The notes beneath the pieces are model-generated. The model ran no database searches. It had not been told where the DNA came from and saw only the letters and a program-made list of their open reading frames with translations. This document shows, piece after piece, positions 7,740-18,422 of a DNA stretch of 64,000 nucleotides; within the stretch, counting starts at the first letter, position 1, and each line of letters opens with the position of its first letter. Made by a program: the position numbers and the translations under genes. The DNA is taken from assembly GCF_900104385.1 (NCBI RefSeq), contig NZ_FNJA01000001.1:780386-844385 (forward strand), written 5' to 3'. The stretch comes from Rhodoferax sp. OV413 (lineage in GTDB: Bacteria; Pseudomonadota; Gammaproteobacteria; Burkholderiales; Burkholderiaceae_C).

Positions 7740-8768
7740 ATGCAGCTGCCCTGTTCCACCCCAATCCCTATGCATACCCTCAGCAATCGAGACACCCGCC
7801 GCGTCGACGTGGTGGTCTACCCCGGCTTCAAAGCCATCGAGGCCATAGGCGCGATGAGCGTGTTCGAGTACGCCAACCTGCATCTGACCCAGCAAGGCCG
7901 GCCGCCCGGCTACCAGCTGCACATCGTCTCCGTGGCGGCCGGCCCGGTGGCGTCGGACACCCACATGCAGCTGCAAGCCGCCGCAGCCCTGCGCACCGAC
8001 GACCTGCCGCACACGGCCATCATCGTCGGCGCCCGGCAGATCGAAACCGCCCTCGCCGCGAACACCGCCATCGTCGACTGGGCTGCCGCGGTGGCGCCAC
8101 GCATCGAGCGGCTGGTGGCCTTGTGCTCGGGCAGCTTCTTCCTGGCCGCAGCCGGCGTGCTGGACGGCCTGACCGCCACCACCCACTGGAGCGTGGCCGC
8201 CTTGCTGAAAGAGAAGTTCCCGGCAGTGCAGGTGCAGGCCGATGCGATCTACCTGCGCTCGGGCCGGCTCTGGACCTCGGCCGGGGTCACGGCGGGCATC
8301 GACCTGGCGCTGGCACTGGTGGAAGACGACCATGGCCGTGGCCTGGCGCTGCAGGTGGCGCGCGACCTGGTGGTGTATCTGAAGCGGCCCGGCGGCCAGT
8401 CGCAGTTCAGCATGCACCTGAACAGCCAGAACACCAGCCACCCCGGCATCCGGGCGATCCAGGAATGGCTGCTGTCGAATCTATCGCTGCCGCTGGACGT
8501 GTCGGTGCTGGCCGGCCGCGCAGCCATGAGCGAGCGCAACTTCCGCCGGGTGTTTGCCAAAGAGGTGGGCAGCAGCCCACTGCAGTTCATCGAATCGGCC
8601 CGGCTCGAAGCCGGCCGGCGGCTGCTGGAAGAAGGCGACCTGCCGCTGAAGTCGATTGCCGGGCGCATCGGTTTTGCATCCGAGCAATCGCTGCGCAAGC
8701 TGTTTCTCAAGCGCCTGGGCGTAGGCCCGCAGGCCTACCGCGAACGCTTCGGCGGCGCGCGGCCCTAA
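7740..8768 (+). CDS. GlxA-family AraC-type transcriptional regulator (DJ-1/PfpI + HTH)
   Basis: A 342-residue two-domain regulator. Residues about 20-190 form a DJ-1/PfpI-like (class I amidotransferase-like) domain starting RVDVVVYPGFKAIEA, with the nucleophile-elbow Cys in LVALCSGSFFLAAAG. Residues about 230-342 are an AraC/XylS tandem HTH, ending LKRLGVGPQAYRERFGG. The start is uncertain: neither the ATG at 7740 nor the in-frame ATG at 7770 has a clear ribosome site. It diverges from the encapsulin operon and could regulate it, or the formaldehyde genes beyond; the ligand is unknown. Confidence 0.87.
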   Translation: MQLPCSTPIPMHTLSNRDTRRVDVVVYPGFKAIEAIGAMSVFEYANLHLTQQGRPPGYQLHIVSVAAGPVASDTHMQLQAAAALRTDDLPHTAIIVGARQIETALAANTAIVDWAAAVAPRIERLVALCSGSFFLAAAGVLDGLTATTHWSVAALLKEKFPAVQVQADAIYLRSGRLWTSAGVTAGIDLALALVEDDHGRGLALQVARDLVVYLKRPGGQSQFSMHLNSQNTSHPGIRAIQEWLLSNLSLPLDVSVLAGRAAMSERNFRRVFAKEVGSSPLQFIESARLEAGRRLLEEGDLPLKSIAGRIGFASEQSLRKLFLKRLGVGPQAYRERFGGARP

Positions 8769-8774
8769 CTTGAA

Positions 8775-9344
8775 CTACGCCGCTTTGCGCAACTTGGCGA
8801 CTTGGGTGGCCAGCACGTCCATCAGCGTGGGCGACAGGCAGTCATAGGGCTCCAGCCCCGCCTCGCGCAGCTCCTGGCGGATGCCGGCCATCTGCTCGGG
8901 TGGAGTGCCGGTTTCGATGATGGACGACACAAAGGCCGCGAACTCCGGCCCGGCCCAGCCGGCGTCGCTGGACAGCTCGGTATGGATGAAGTCCAGACCG
9001 TAGAACCCATGGTCTTTGTTCTCGATGCGGCCGAACATATGCACGCTACAGGCCTTGCAGGCGTGGCGTTGGATGGTGGCGCTGGGGTCGACAACCTGCA
9101 ATTTCTCGGGGCGTGAGGTCACATGCACCTTGTCGCGCGAAACCACACCGACGATGGAAAACAGCGCACGGGCCGGCTTCCAGCACTTGCTGCAGCCGCA
9201 GGCATGGTTGTGCGCCACCTGCGCATCCACCATCACCACCACCGGGTCGTGGCTGCAATGGCAGGTCAGCGTGCCGCCGCCGAAACCCGGTGCGCCCGGC
9301 TTCTTGCCCTGGCCAATGCCCGGGTGCAATGCAGAAAGAGTCAT
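8775..9344 (-). CDS. gfa: S-(hydroxymethyl)glutathione synthase
   Basis: Glutathione-dependent formaldehyde-activating enzyme, proposed to condense formaldehyde with glutathione before FrmA. The 189-residue protein carries the family's Zn-binding cysteines in [19 protein letters not shown] and [12 protein letters not shown]. The start at 9344 is chosen because an AGGAG ribosome site stands about 7 nt upstream; a longer frame adds only seven residues. It lies 57 nt downstream of the dehydrogenase gene in the same direction, so the two form the usual detoxification pair. Confidence 0.93.
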   Translation of the reverse strand: MTLSALHPGIGQGKKPGAPGFGGGTLTCHCSHDPVVVMVDAQVAHNHACGCSKCWKPARALFSIVGVVSRDKVHVTSRPEKLQVVDPSATIQRHACKACSVHMFGRIENKDHGFYGLDFIHTELSSDAGWAGPEFAAFVSSIIETGTPPEQMAGIRQELREAGLEPYDCLSPTLMDVLATQVAKLRKAA

Positions 9345-9401
9345 TTTTGTCTCCTGAAGGTCCACGCGGAACGGCCGCGCACCGCATGAAACTACTTGGC
9401 G

Positions 9402-10520
<1,119 letters not shown>

Positions 10521-10731
10521 GTTCGGGTTCTCTCGGGATACACAGGTTTCTGCAGGGTTCGGGCCTGGCAAGTGGCTGCCATGGCCGCGAATGTAATCCT
10601 GCATCGCGCTGCACCCCGTGGCAACAGGGCGCTCCCTAGATGAATGGCCGTCCTGGGGCGCAAGTTGGCCGAATTGAACCCCTGGCCGCGCGCCAACCCC
10701 GCTCCTGCGGCGGTCGCCGCGCAATCCCCGA

Positions 10732-10790
10732 ATGCTATTTATTCAATAGCTGCCCGCGCACAGAAAATAAGCGCTAGAGGCCTATTTCTT
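10732..10790. repeat. Dispersed palindromic repeat, copy 3
   Basis: Contains CAATAGCTGCCCGCGCA, then ATAAGCGCTAGAGGCC and a T-rich edge, matching the core seen in the other copies although the arms pair imperfectly. It lies 20-80 nt beyond the cysK stop, in the position of a cysK terminator on the minus strand and upstream of frmA. Confidence 0.55.
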
Positions 10791-10809
10791 ACAAAGAATT
10801 ACCGGCGGG

Positions 10810-11784
10810 CTAGGCGGCCAGGCCGGCGCTGTCGAACACACCCTCGAACAGCGCCGAGCTCAGGTAGCGCTCGCCCGAATCCGGCAGGATCACCACGATG
10901 GTCTTGCCCTCGCTCTCCGGCTTGTTCGCCCAGCGCACAGCGGCGGCCACCGCAGCACCGCAGGAGATGCCAGCCAAAATGCCTTCGTCGCGGGCCAGGC
11001 GGCGCGCGTAGTCCAGCGCTTCCTCGTTGCTGACCTGCTCGATCGCGTCGACCAGCGACAGGTCGAGCACATCGGGCACAAAGCCCGCGCCTATGCCCTG
11101 GATCTTGTGCGGCGCAGGTTTCAGCTCTTCGCCCGCGCGCTTCTGCGTCAGCACCGGGCTGGCAGTCGGCTCCACCGCCACCGAGATGATGGCCTTGCCC
11201 TGGATCTGCTTGATGTAGCGCGATACGCCGGTGATGGTGCCACCCGTGCCCACGCCGGACACCAGGATATCGATCTTGCCATCGGTGTCCTGCCAAATTT
11301 CCGGCCCGGTGGTGGTGGCGTGGATCGCCGGATTGGCCGGGTTCTTGAACTGCTGCAACAGCACGTATTTGGGGTCGCTGGCCGCTATTTCCTCGGCCTT
11401 GGCGATCGCCCCCTTCATGCCCTTGGCGCCCTCGGTCAGCACCAGCGTGGCTCCGTAGGCCAGCAGGATCTTGCGCCGTTCGATGCTCATGGTCTCGGGC
11501 ATGGTCAGGGTGATGGGTATGCCTTTGGCCGCGGCCACAAAGGCCAGCGCGATGCCGGTATTGCCGCTGGTCGGCTCGACGATCTCTTTGCCCGGACCCA
11601 GTAGTCCTCGCTTTTCGGCATCCCAGATCAGCGCAGCGCCGATGCGGCACTTCACCGAATACGCGGGGTTGCGGCCCTCGATCTTGGCCAGCACCGTGGC
11701 CTTGGCCCCATGGGTGATGCGGTTCAGGCGGACCAGCGGGGTACGGCCAATCGACAAGGAGTTGTCGGCGTAAATCGAAGACAT
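10810..11784 (-). CDS. cysK: Cysteine synthase A (O-acetylserine sulfhydrylase)
   Basis: PLP enzyme forming L-cysteine from O-acetylserine and sulfide. The 324-residue protein begins [20 protein letters not shown], has the PLP Lys45 in [11 protein letters not shown], the substrate loop [11 protein letters not shown], the phosphate loop [11 protein letters not shown] and the C-terminal [12 protein letters not shown], all diagnostic of CysK. The ATG at 11784 is the family start; the longer open frame upstream runs through the MITE-like element and is not coding. With the serine acetyltransferase 4 kb away it completes a route from serine to cysteine, the substrate of the encapsulin-linked desulfurase. 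It is monocistronic here. Confidence 0.96.
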   Translation of the reverse strand: MSSIYADNSLSIGRTPLVRLNRITHGAKATVLAKIEGRNPAYSVKCRIGAALIWDAEKRGLLGPGKEIVEPTSGNTGIALAFVAAAKGIPITLTMPETMSIERRKILLAYGATLVLTEGAKGMKGAIAKAEEIAASDPKYVLLQQFKNPANPAIHATTTGPEIWQDTDGKIDILVSGVGTGGTITGVSRYIKQIQGKAIISVAVEPTASPVLTQKRAGEELKPAPHKIQGIGAGFVPDVLDLSLVDAIEQVSNEEALDYARRLARDEGILAGISCGAAVAAAVRWANKPESEGKTIVVILPDSGERYLSSALFEGVFDSAGLAA

Positions 11785-11879
11785 GGTGCGGCTTTCTGCG
11801 TAGCTAAAAGCGGCCACTCTAGGGCGGAAGCGCAGTCCGGCGAACGAATTAAAAATCAGCTGCAAACAAGCAATCTGTA

Positions 11880-12153
11880 TAAGAACCTGTTCAGAGTCTT
11901 TTTGAGGCCGCGCAGGCGCCTTTTCGGGATGCGCTGCTAGGCGCAAAACCCAAGCCAAGGCTTCTGCCTTGGCTGGTTTTGTAACAACGCAGAGCGCCCG
12001 AAAAGGTACCTGCCCTACGGGTTGGGGTGAAATCGGGCGATTTGCCCGCCATCTCCCTTGCATGGGCAGAGAGCCCATGCTGCGGTCTATGACAGCCAAC
12101 TCATCCCGATTGCCCCCCAACGCGACCCCAAAAAGATTCTGAACAGGTTCTTA
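11880..12153. mobile_element. MITE-like non-autonomous element with 33-bp terminal inverted repeats
   Basis: The ends 11880-11912 and 12121-12153 are inverted repeats matching at 30 of 33 positions; both begin TAAGAACCTGTTCAGA. The 274-bp element has no open reading frame that looks coding. Inside is a strong hairpin: AGCCAAGGC and GCCTTGGCT around TTCT at about 11953-11974, followed by a T-rich stretch. It sits 96 nt upstream of the cysK start and 130 nt upstream of the ABC transporter. No transposase gene is in the window and no clean target-site duplication is visible; the parent IS family was not identified. Together with its flanks it accounts for the 498-nt gene-free gap 11785-12282. 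Confidence 0.75.
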
Positions 12154-12282
12154 GAACGTTTTTAGTTCTCTACACGAGCTGGTTATGCGTTTTTCCAGCT
12201 TGCATATCCCAAATGCTTCGTTCACGACGGCCATGTGTCTCTCTACATTCGGGCTCCTCATCACTTACAGGTAGCTCTCACA

Positions 12283-13110
12283 ATGCAGTTCCGCCCCTCC
12301 GTTCTTTTGGCCGCCGTGCTTGCCACCTCCATGTTTGCCCAGGCTGCCTTGGCCGACCAGCTGGACGACATCAAGAAGAAAGGCGAGATCGTCATCGGCG
12401 TGCTCGGCACCGACGAGCCGAACAGCTTTGTCGACCCCAAGACCCGCGAGATCGTGGGCTACGAGGTGGATATCGGCAATGCGATTGCCAAGAAGCTGGG
12501 CGTGAAGCCGGTGTTCAAGCAACTGGCCGTGGCCGCGCGCATCCCCGAGCTGCAGCAGGGCCGGGTCGACATCCTGGCCGCATCGCTGACCCACAACAAG
12601 GAACGTGAAGCCCAGATCGACTTCTCGCTGACCACCTTCGTCACCGGCCAGAAGGTGCTGGTCAAGACCAGCAGCGGCATCACCGAACTGCCCCAGCTGG
12701 GCGGCAAGAAGGTGCTGACCGTCAAGGGCGGCACGCAGGAGCCGAACATCCGCAAGGCCGTGCCGAATGTCGACGTGGTGACTTTCGAAACCACCCAGCA
12801 GGCCTTCCTGGCCCTGCAACAGGGCAAGGGCGTGGGCTACGTGAACGACGAAGCTTCGCTAATCAACGACCACGCCAAGCTGGGCGCCGCCAAGAAGGAC
12901 TACGCGATCCTGCCACAGAACATCAGCGTAGAGCCGCTGGCTCTGGGCCTGAAAAAAGGCGAAAAAGGCCTGAAGACCCTGGTTGACGGCGTGCTGCGCG
13001 AGCTGGAAAGCTCGGGCGACGCCAACAAGCTGTTCGTCAAATGGTATGGGCCTGAGACCAAGCTGCAGTTCGACAAACGCAGCTTCAAGATCGACAGCGA
13101 CCAGATCTAA
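12283..13110 (+). CDS. Polar amino-acid ABC transporter, periplasmic binding protein
   Basis: A 275-residue family 3 solute-binding protein (HisJ/GlnH type). A signal peptide spans about residues 1-24 (LLAAVLATSMFAQAALA). The mature part opens with DDIKKKGEIVIGVLGTDEPN and contains VGYEVDIGNAIAKKLGVK and a Venus-flytrap second lobe. The start at 12283 gives the proper signal peptide; an upstream frame to 12235 does not. It is the first gene of an importer operon (binding protein, two permeases, ATPase). A hairpin with a T-tract just after it probably raises its expression relative to the permeases. Substrate specificity cannot be read; glutamate/aspartate-like is plausible. Confidence 0.9.
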   Translation: MQFRPSVLLAAVLATSMFAQAALADQLDDIKKKGEIVIGVLGTDEPNSFVDPKTREIVGYEVDIGNAIAKKLGVKPVFKQLAVAARIPELQQGRVDILAASLTHNKEREAQIDFSLTTFVTGQKVLVKTSSGITELPQLGGKKVLTVKGGTQEPNIRKAVPNVDVVTFETTQQAFLALQQGKGVGYVNDEASLINDHAKLGAAKKDYAILPQNISVEPLALGLKKGEKGLKTLVDGVLRELESSGDANKLFVKWYGPETKLQFDKRSFKIDSDQI

Positions 13111-13128
13111 GCACCCGCACTTTTCTTA

Positions 13129-13168
13129 GCCGCGCCACCCCATTACCGGGGCGGTGCGGTTTCTTTTT
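13129..13168 (+). terminator. Hairpin with T-tract between binding protein and permease genes (attenuator)
   Basis: CCGCGCCACCCC at 13130-13141 pairs, with two G-T wobbles, with GGGGCGGTGCGG at about 13148-13159 across a short loop, followed by TTTCTTTTTT. It lies 20 nt after the binding-protein stop and before the first permease. In such operons partial termination here makes the binding protein more abundant than the membrane parts. Confidence 0.7.
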
Positions 13169-13191
13169 TGCACAGTACGGCTTGGTGCGTG

Positions 13192-13887
13192 ATGTTGAAT
13201 TTTGATCTGAACCTGCTGCGAACCGGGCAGTACCACGACTGGCTGGTCAGCGGTCTGCTGCTGTCGCTGCAACTGGCCGGCATCACCCTGGTGCTGGCGC
13301 TGCCACTGGGGGCGGTGATCGCCCTGCTACGCCTGTCGCCACTCAAGCTGCTGCGCGGCCTGGGCTGGCTGTATGTGGAAGTGATACGCAATGTGCCGCT
13401 GCTCGCGCATCTGCTGTTCTGGTACTTCGGCGCGCCCGAGCTGCTGCCCGAGCCGGTCAAGCAATGGCTGTACGCGGGCAATATCGAAGCCATCAGCGCG
13501 GTGGTGGCGCTGACGCTGTACACCGCGGCCTATATGGCCGAAGACATACGCAGCGGCATCCGCGCGATCCCTACGGTGCAGACCGAGGCCAGCCGCGCGC
13601 TGGGCTTCGGCTTTCTGGCCACCATGCGCTTGGTGGTACTGCCCCAGGCCTTGCGCGTTACCGTGCCGCCGCTGCTGTCGCAAACGCTGAACCTGTGGAA
13701 GGACACCAGCGTGGCCACCGTGATCGGCGTGGCCGAACTGATGTACCAGGCGGCCAAGGTCGAGTCGGCAAGCTTTCGCAGCGTCGAAGCCTTTGCCTTC
13801 GCCACCAGCGCCTACCTGCTGGTATCGCTGGCCATCACCGGGGCCGGCGCCTGGTACCACCAGCGCTACCCCGTGCGCACTCTATAA
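13192..13887 (+). CDS. Amino-acid ABC transporter permease 1 (HisM/GltJ type)
   Basis: A 231-residue inner-membrane permease with about five membrane segments and the family EAA-loop: [20 protein letters not shown]. The N-terminus [20 protein letters not shown] is typical of the first permease in glutamate/aspartate-type systems. The start at 13192 is preferred over an in-frame upstream codon at 13168, which overlaps the T-tract. The next permease gene begins 12 nt after its stop. Confidence 0.9.
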   Translation: MLNFDLNLLRTGQYHDWLVSGLLLSLQLAGITLVLALPLGAVIALLRLSPLKLLRGLGWLYVEVIRNVPLLAHLLFWYFGAPELLPEPVKQWLYAGNIEAISAVVALTLYTAAYMAEDIRSGIRAIPTVQTEASRALGFGFLATMRLVVLPQALRVTVPPLLSQTLNLWKDTSVATVIGVAELMYQAAKVESASFRSVEAFAFATSAYLLVSLAITGAGAWYHQRYPVRTL

Positions 13888-13899
13888 GGCTGCCATTCC

Positions 13900-14595
13900 A
13901 TGTTGGAGCTTATCCAGACCTACTGGGTCTATTTTCTGGTCGGACAGTACCCGAACGGAGCCCTGGGCGGGCTGGCGCTGACCGTGCTGCTGGCCGGGCT
14001 GGCGCTGGTGCTGGCCTTGCCGCTGGGCCTGCTGCTGGGCCTGGCCCGGGTCAGCCCCTACCGCTGGGTCTACTGGCCGGCCACGGTCTTTGTCTTCGTG
14101 CTGCGCGGCGTACCGCTGCTGATGGTGATCTTCTGGGCCTATTTCTTCCTGCCCAGCCTTACCGGCCACAAGACCGACCAGTTCAGCACCATGCTCATGG
14201 CGCTGGTGGTGTTCGACAGCGTGTACCTGGCCGAGATCGTGCGCGCCGGTATTCTGGGCATTCCCAAGGGCCAGGTGGAAAGCGCACGCTCGCTGGGCTT
14301 CAGCTACCTGGCGACGATGCGCCTGGTGGTGCTGCCCCAGGGCCTGCGCCACATGCTGCCCTCGCTGGTCAACCAGTTCATCGCCACCATCAAGGCCACC
14401 TCGCTGGGCTACATCATCGGCCTGACCGAGGTGTCGTTCATCGCCGCGCAGATCAACACCCAGGTATTCACCCGCAGCACCGAGGTCTACGCGCTGCTGG
14501 CGCTCAGCTATTTTGTTTTGTGCTTCGGTTTGTCGCGCCTGGCCTTCTGGCTGGAGCAGCGCAGCCAGGCACGTCCTTTGAAAGTATCCGCATGA
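13900..14595 (+). CDS. Amino-acid ABC transporter permease 2 (HisQ/GltK type)
   Basis: A 231-residue permease paralogous to the preceding gene, with the EAA-loop [20 protein letters not shown] and several membrane segments (for example [20 protein letters not shown]). It forms the heterodimeric channel with permease 1. Its stop overlaps the start of the ATPase gene by 4 nt (ATGA). Confidence 0.9.
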   Translation: MLELIQTYWVYFLVGQYPNGALGGLALTVLLAGLALVLALPLGLLLGLARVSPYRWVYWPATVFVFVLRGVPLLMVIFWAYFFLPSLTGHKTDQFSTMLMALVVFDSVYLAEIVRAGILGIPKGQVESARSLGFSYLATMRLVVLPQGLRHMLPSLVNQFIATIKATSLGYIIGLTEVSFIAAQINTQVFTRSTEVYALLALSYFVLCFGLSRLAFWLEQRSQARPLKVSA

Positions 14596-15335
14596 TCCAC
14601 CTGGACAAGGTCAACAAATGGTATGGCGCCTACCACGCGCTGGTCGACGTCAGCGAAAGCATAGGCCGCGGCGAGGTGGTGGTGGTCTGCGGGCCGTCGG
14701 GCTCGGGCAAGTCCACCCTGATCCGCACCCTGAACCGGCTGGAAGCCATCCAGTCCGGCCAGATCCAGATCGACGGCCAGGACATCCACCGCAAAGGCCT
14801 GGACGTGAACGCCTTCCGCTCGGGAATCGGCTTTGTGTTCCAGCAGTTCAACCTGTTCCCGCACCTGACGGCACTGCAGAACTGCACCCTGGCCCCGGTG
14901 CGGCTGCGCGGCCTGCGGCCGGCCGTGGCGCACGAAGAAGCGCTGTCGTTGCTCGACCGCGTGGGCCTGGCGCACAAGGCCAACGCCTATCCATCCGAGC
15001 TGTCGGGCGGCCAGCAGCAGCGCGTGGCGATTGCCCGGGCCCTGGCGATGCGGCCGCCGTTGATGCTGTTCGACGAACCGACCAGCGCGCTCGACCCGGA
15101 GATGGTCGGCGAGGTGCTGCAGGTGATGCGCGCCCTGGCCAAGGACGGCATGACCATGGTTTGCGTGACGCACGAAATGGGCTTTGCCCGTGAGGTGGCC
15201 GACCGCGTGCTGTTCATGGACCAGGGCCAGGTGCTGGAGCGCGCCACGCCGCAGGACTTCTTCGCCCAGCCCCAGCATCCACGGGCGCAGCAGTTTTTGG
15301 CGGATATCCGTACGCCCTTTGCGGTGGCGGGGTAG
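14592..15335 (+). CDS. Amino-acid ABC transporter ATP-binding protein (GlnQ type)
   Basis: A 247-residue ATPase that energises the importer. Walker A is GPSGSGKST, the Q-loop [16 protein letters not shown], the signature [15 protein letters not shown], and Walker [14 protein letters not shown] followed by the switch His in CVTHEMGFA. All match the GlnQ/HisP subfamily of polar amino-acid uptake. It starts at the ATG at 14592, overlapping the permease stop. It is the last gene of the four-gene operon. Confidence 0.94.
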   Translation: MIHLDKVNKWYGAYHALVDVSESIGRGEVVVVCGPSGSGKSTLIRTLNRLEAIQSGQIQIDGQDIHRKGLDVNAFRSGIGFVFQQFNLFPHLTALQNCTLAPVRLRGLRPAVAHEEALSLLDRVGLAHKANAYPSELSGGQQQRVAIARALAMRPPLMLFDEPTSALDPEMVGEVLQVMRALAKDGMTMVCVTHEMGFAREVADRVLFMDQGQVLERATPQDFFAQPQHPRAQQFLADIRTPFAVAG

Positions 15336-15372
15336 GCATACCACCATCTCTTGATGGCCATGAATCTCCCAA

Positions 15373-16254
15373 TCACGTCGCACCACGGCGGAATGTCTGT
15401 ACCGCTAATGCGATGAATGCCCGGGTGGCCGGCGACGCTTGGCGCTCATCAACCACCGCCAAACCGACACATCGCTTGACCATAGGAGCCAGCGGCTTCT
15501 TGACGTAATGGATGTCTTCGGCCAGCGGCAAAGACGACTCGGCAACAATCGTCACGCCATCTCCTCGCGCCACCGTGGCCAGGGTGCTGAGCAATTGAGA
15601 TGTCCGATAGCGGATATTGGGCTGCAGCTTGGCCACCAGAAAGAGCCTGGACACCAGCTCTGCCGAGCCCGCCTCGGTCAACACAAAGGGGTCGGCGCAG
15701 AGCTCCTTCAAGCTCACCGCATCCTTGGATGCCAACGGGTGCGTTGCCGGCAGCAAGGCCACCATTTGGTCTTCGATGATCGGATAGGTGTCGAACTGGT
15801 CTTCCGGCAGCGCCACAAAGCCCACGTCGACCCGCCTGTCCATAAGCCATTGCACGACCTGCCGATCAGGCCCTTCGTCCACATGGATCTCGATCCCCGG
15901 ATAGATCCGGCGATAGTCGGCCAGTATCGCGGGCAGCAGCCGCGTGGACGAGGTGGGCCCGAACGAGCCGATCCGCAGCGTACCCCGCTTCATGCCCCGG
16001 GCATCGGACGCTTCCTGCTGCATGGTTTCCGCCAAACCCAGGATGGCTTGCGCCCGGCCCAGCAGGCGCGCGCCGATGTCGGTCAGCTCCACGTCGCCCT
16101 GGTGCCGGTGGAACAATTCCACGCCCAGCTCTTGCTCAATCGCCCGGATGGCATGCGATACGCCTGACTGGGAGATCTTCAGCTGCGCCGCCGCGGAAGT
16201 GAAGCCCTTGCGCTGCGCCACGACGGAAAATATTTCAAGCTGCGTCAAGGTCAC
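15373..16254 (-). CDS. LysR-family transcriptional regulator
   Basis: A 293-residue LysR regulator. The winged HTH covers residues 1-60 (RKGFTSAAAQLKISQSGVSH, then RAIEQELGVELFHR), and residues about 90-290 form the effector-binding domain. It diverges from an EamA-family exporter gene, the classical arrangement for a LysR protein controlling its neighbour. A near-palindromic site lies 12 nt upstream of its start codon. The ligand is unknown. Confidence 0.92.
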   Translation of the reverse strand: MTLTQLEIFSVVAQRKGFTSAAAQLKISQSGVSHAIRAIEQELGVELFHRHQGDVELTDIGARLLGRAQAILGLAETMQQEASDARGMKRGTLRIGSFGPTSSTRLLPAILADYRRIYPGIEIHVDEGPDRQVVQWLMDRRVDVGFVALPEDQFDTYPIIEDQMVALLPATHPLASKDAVSLKELCADPFVLTEAGSAELVSRLFLVAKLQPNIRYRTSQLLSTLATVARGDGVTIVAESSLPLAEDIHYVKKPLAPMVKRCVGLAVVDERQASPATRAFIALAVQTFRRGAT

Positions 16255-16266
16255 AGTCGCCTCCTC

Positions 16267-16282
16267 ATGAGTAATTGCTCAT
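16267..16282. promoter_or_regulatory. Candidate LysR operator
   Basis: ATGAGTAATTGCTCAT: a 16-bp near-perfect inverted repeat (ATGAG and CTCAT arms), compatible with the T-N11-A LysR-box form. It sits directly in front of the LysR gene and about 100 nt upstream of the divergent exporter gene. Confidence 0.5.
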
Positions 16283-16385
16283 TTCCACATGATCGAGCAT
16301 CCAATGAATGATAGGCGCCAGCAGGCTCCCACCGAGCGACAAAATGGTTTTGTCGCGCATGCAGGGAAGCAGCGACCAAGGGCCG

Positions 16386-17339
16386 ATGAATAGCAAGCAA
16401 ACCACCCGCGCATCGCATACCGATGCCGCCACCTACGTCAAGCTGTCTCTCGTCGCCATCATCTGGGGCGGGACCTTCATTGCCGGCAGAACCCTTTCGC
16501 CAGGCACGCCACCACTGCTGTCAGCAAGCCTGCGTTTTCTTATCGCGGGTACGGTATTGGCCATTTTTTTGATCGTCTCTGGCGAGCGGTTTGTCCGCAT
16601 CAACCGGCTCCAGCTCTTGAAGATCAGCGGGCTGGGGCTGTGCGGTGTGTATGCCTACAACCTGTTTTTCTTCTATGGCCTGCAGCACACAACGGCGTCC
16701 AGGGCATCGCTCATCGTGGCGCTGAATCCCGCGGTGATGGCGATCACCGCCTACCTGTTTTACCGGGAGCGGCTATCGCTGGTGAAGGCCGCGGGCATTG
16801 CCCTGTGCCTGCTGGGAGCGGCGACCGTGATCTTCAGCAAATCGCCCCAAGTACTGGGCGCTGCAAGCAGCTGGCAAGGTGACGCACTGATTTTTGGCTG
16901 CGTCTTGAGTTGGGTGGCCTACAGCGTGTTTTGCAAAAATACCGTCGTGCAAGTCGGCGCCCTGCATACCGTCACCTATTCCCTGTGGGCCGGCGCCGCC
17001 TTGCTGACATTGACGGCGCTGCTCACCGGGCAAATGAGCCCGTCGTCCATCGCGGCACTGGGCATCGGCGACCTTGCCAGCCTGCTGTACCTTGGCGCTG
17101 TGGGGTCGGCCGTAGCCTATATCTGGTACTACAACGGCATCCAAGAAATCGGTGCCACCCGTGCTGGCGTGTTCATCGCCCTCAACCCCTTGACGGCAGT
17201 GCTGCTCGGCGCAGTGCTGCTAAACGAGCCGCTGACACCCGCGATGCTGGTTGGCGGCGCTGTGGTCATCCTGGGCATCCTGGTCTGCAACAGCGCGCCT
17301 CTGTTCGATGCCAAACAAAACGCCCAGGGCGCTACCTAA
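16386..17339 (+). CDS. EamA/DMT-family transporter
   Basis: A 317-residue inner-membrane protein of the drug/metabolite transporter superfamily with two EamA repeats, each about five helices: the first from VKLSLVAIIWGGTFIAGRTL to about LLGAATVIF, the second from GDALIFGCVLSWVAYSVFCK to the end. Typical repeat-ending signatures are present: TASRASLIVALNPAVMAITA and GATRAGVFIALNPLTAVLLG. I prefer the ATG at 16386, which has an AAGGG ribosome site; the frame could extend to 16308 but that part lacks membrane character. It diverges from a LysR gene that probably regulates it. The exported metabolite is unknown. Confidence 0.88.
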   Translation: MNSKQTTRASHTDAATYVKLSLVAIIWGGTFIAGRTLSPGTPPLLSASLRFLIAGTVLAIFLIVSGERFVRINRLQLLKISGLGLCGVYAYNLFFFYGLQHTTASRASLIVALNPAVMAITAYLFYRERLSLVKAAGIALCLLGAATVIFSKSPQVLGAASSWQGDALIFGCVLSWVAYSVFCKNTVVQVGALHTVTYSLWAGAALLTLTALLTGQMSPSSIAALGIGDLASLLYLGAVGSAVAYIWYYNGIQEIGATRAGVFIALNPLTAVLLGAVLLNEPLTPAMLVGGAVVILGILVCNSAPLFDAKQNAQGAT

Positions 17340-17440
17340 GTCCTTATGTGTTTTCCGAGTAAGCATCTGCAAGCTTATTCGTTGGCCTTTGGTGGGTGGC
17401 TTTCCACAATCGAAAATCTTTTTTCCTTCGATTGCCCCGC

Positions 17441-18418
17441 ATGCGCCTGCCTCTTGCCCTTACCCGTTTTGCCTGCCTGCTGGCCAGCGCAGGAGCGCTG
17501 CTAGGCGCCCAGGCCGACCCGGCTTACCCTGCCAAAGCCGTGCACCTGCTGGTGCCCAACACAGCGGGTAGCTCGGCCGACTCCATCGCCCGGCAGGTCG
17601 GCCAACGCCTGGCCACCGTGTGGAAGCAACCGGTGGTGGTCGAAAACCGGGCCGGCGCGGGCGGCATCGTGGCCGCCGATGCGGTGGCCAAGGCCACGGC
17701 TGACGGCCATACCCTACTGCTGGGCGCGGACGGTCCGATCACCATCCTGCCCAATCTGTCCGTTGCCCTGCCCTACGACCCCAAGCGCGATCTGCTGCCC
17801 GTGGTCTCACTGGGCGAAACCGACTTTGTGCTGGTGGCCAACCCCAAGCTGGGGTTCAAGACCCTGCAGGACTTCGTGCAAGCCGCCAAGGCCCGGCCCG
17901 GCAAGTACAACTACGCCTCGGCAGGCAATGGCAGCCCCCAGCATTTCGCGGCCGAACTGTTCAAGCAGGCGGCCGGGGTGTACCTGACGCACATCCCCTA
18001 CCGCGGCGGCCCCCTGGGCATGTCGGACGTGATAGCCGGCCAGGTAGACGTGATGTTCATCGCCGTCGGCCCGGCCCTGGCGCACATCCAGTCCGGCCGC
18101 CTGGTGGCGCTGGCCAGCGGTGGCGAGAGTCGCCTGGCGCTGCTGCCCGCCGTGCCCACGGTGGCCGAAAGCTATGCAGGTTTCCGCGCCGGCACGTGGT
18201 TCGGCCTGTTTGCGCCGGTAGGCACGCCGGCCGCAGTGGTCGACAGCATAGGCGCCGAAGCCGGGCGCGTGCTGGCCGACCCCGCGCTGCGCAGCGAACT
18301 CGCCGCCCAGGGCATAAGAGTCACCGGCTACCCGCAAGTGCGCTTCCAGGCCCTGGTGGGCAACGAGTCGCGCAAATTCGCCGCCCTGGTCAAGACCGCC
18401 GGCATCCACGCGGAGTAA
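17441..18418 (+). CDS. TctC/Bug-family tripartite tricarboxylate receptor
   Basis: A 325-residue periplasmic solute receptor of the Bug (TctC) family. The signal peptide spans about residues 1-25 (LTRFACLLASAGALLGAQA). Then come the family motifs YPAKAVHLLVPNTAGSSAD, VVVENRAGAGGIVAAD and YNYASAGNGSPQHFAAEL, with THIPYRGG. The start at 17441 gives the proper signal peptide; an in-frame start at 17396 would bury it. No TctA/TctB membrane partner is nearby, usual for the many orphan Bug receptors of Burkholderiales. The next gene begins 4 nt downstream, so it is co-transcribed with the DUF3604-like gene. Confidence 0.9.
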   Translation: MRLPLALTRFACLLASAGALLGAQADPAYPAKAVHLLVPNTAGSSADSIARQVGQRLATVWKQPVVVENRAGAGGIVAADAVAKATADGHTLLLGADGPITILPNLSVALPYDPKRDLLPVVSLGETDFVLVANPKLGFKTLQDFVQAAKARPGKYNYASAGNGSPQHFAAELFKQAAGVYLTHIPYRGGPLGMSDVIAGQVDVMFIAVGPALAHIQSGRLVALASGGESRLALLPAVPTVAESYAGFRAGTWFGLFAPVGTPAAVVDSIGAEAGRVLADPALRSELAAQGIRVTGYPQVRFQALVGNESRKFAALVKTAGIHAE

Positions 18419-18422
18419 CAGC

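Noticed and set aside
9013-9060. Possible relation between gfa at 8.8 kb and the GFA-family gene at 42.6 kb as a recent duplication
   Set aside because: They differ in length (189 and 133 residues) and share only the Zn-binding motifs, so they are distant family members.
11785-12120. N-terminal extension of cysK
   Set aside because: The extension reads through the MITE-like element; CysK similarity begins at the ATG at 11784.
13464-14591. Long plus-strand frame preceding the ABC ATPase
   Set aside because: It overlaps both permease genes out of frame; the ATPase starts at 14592.
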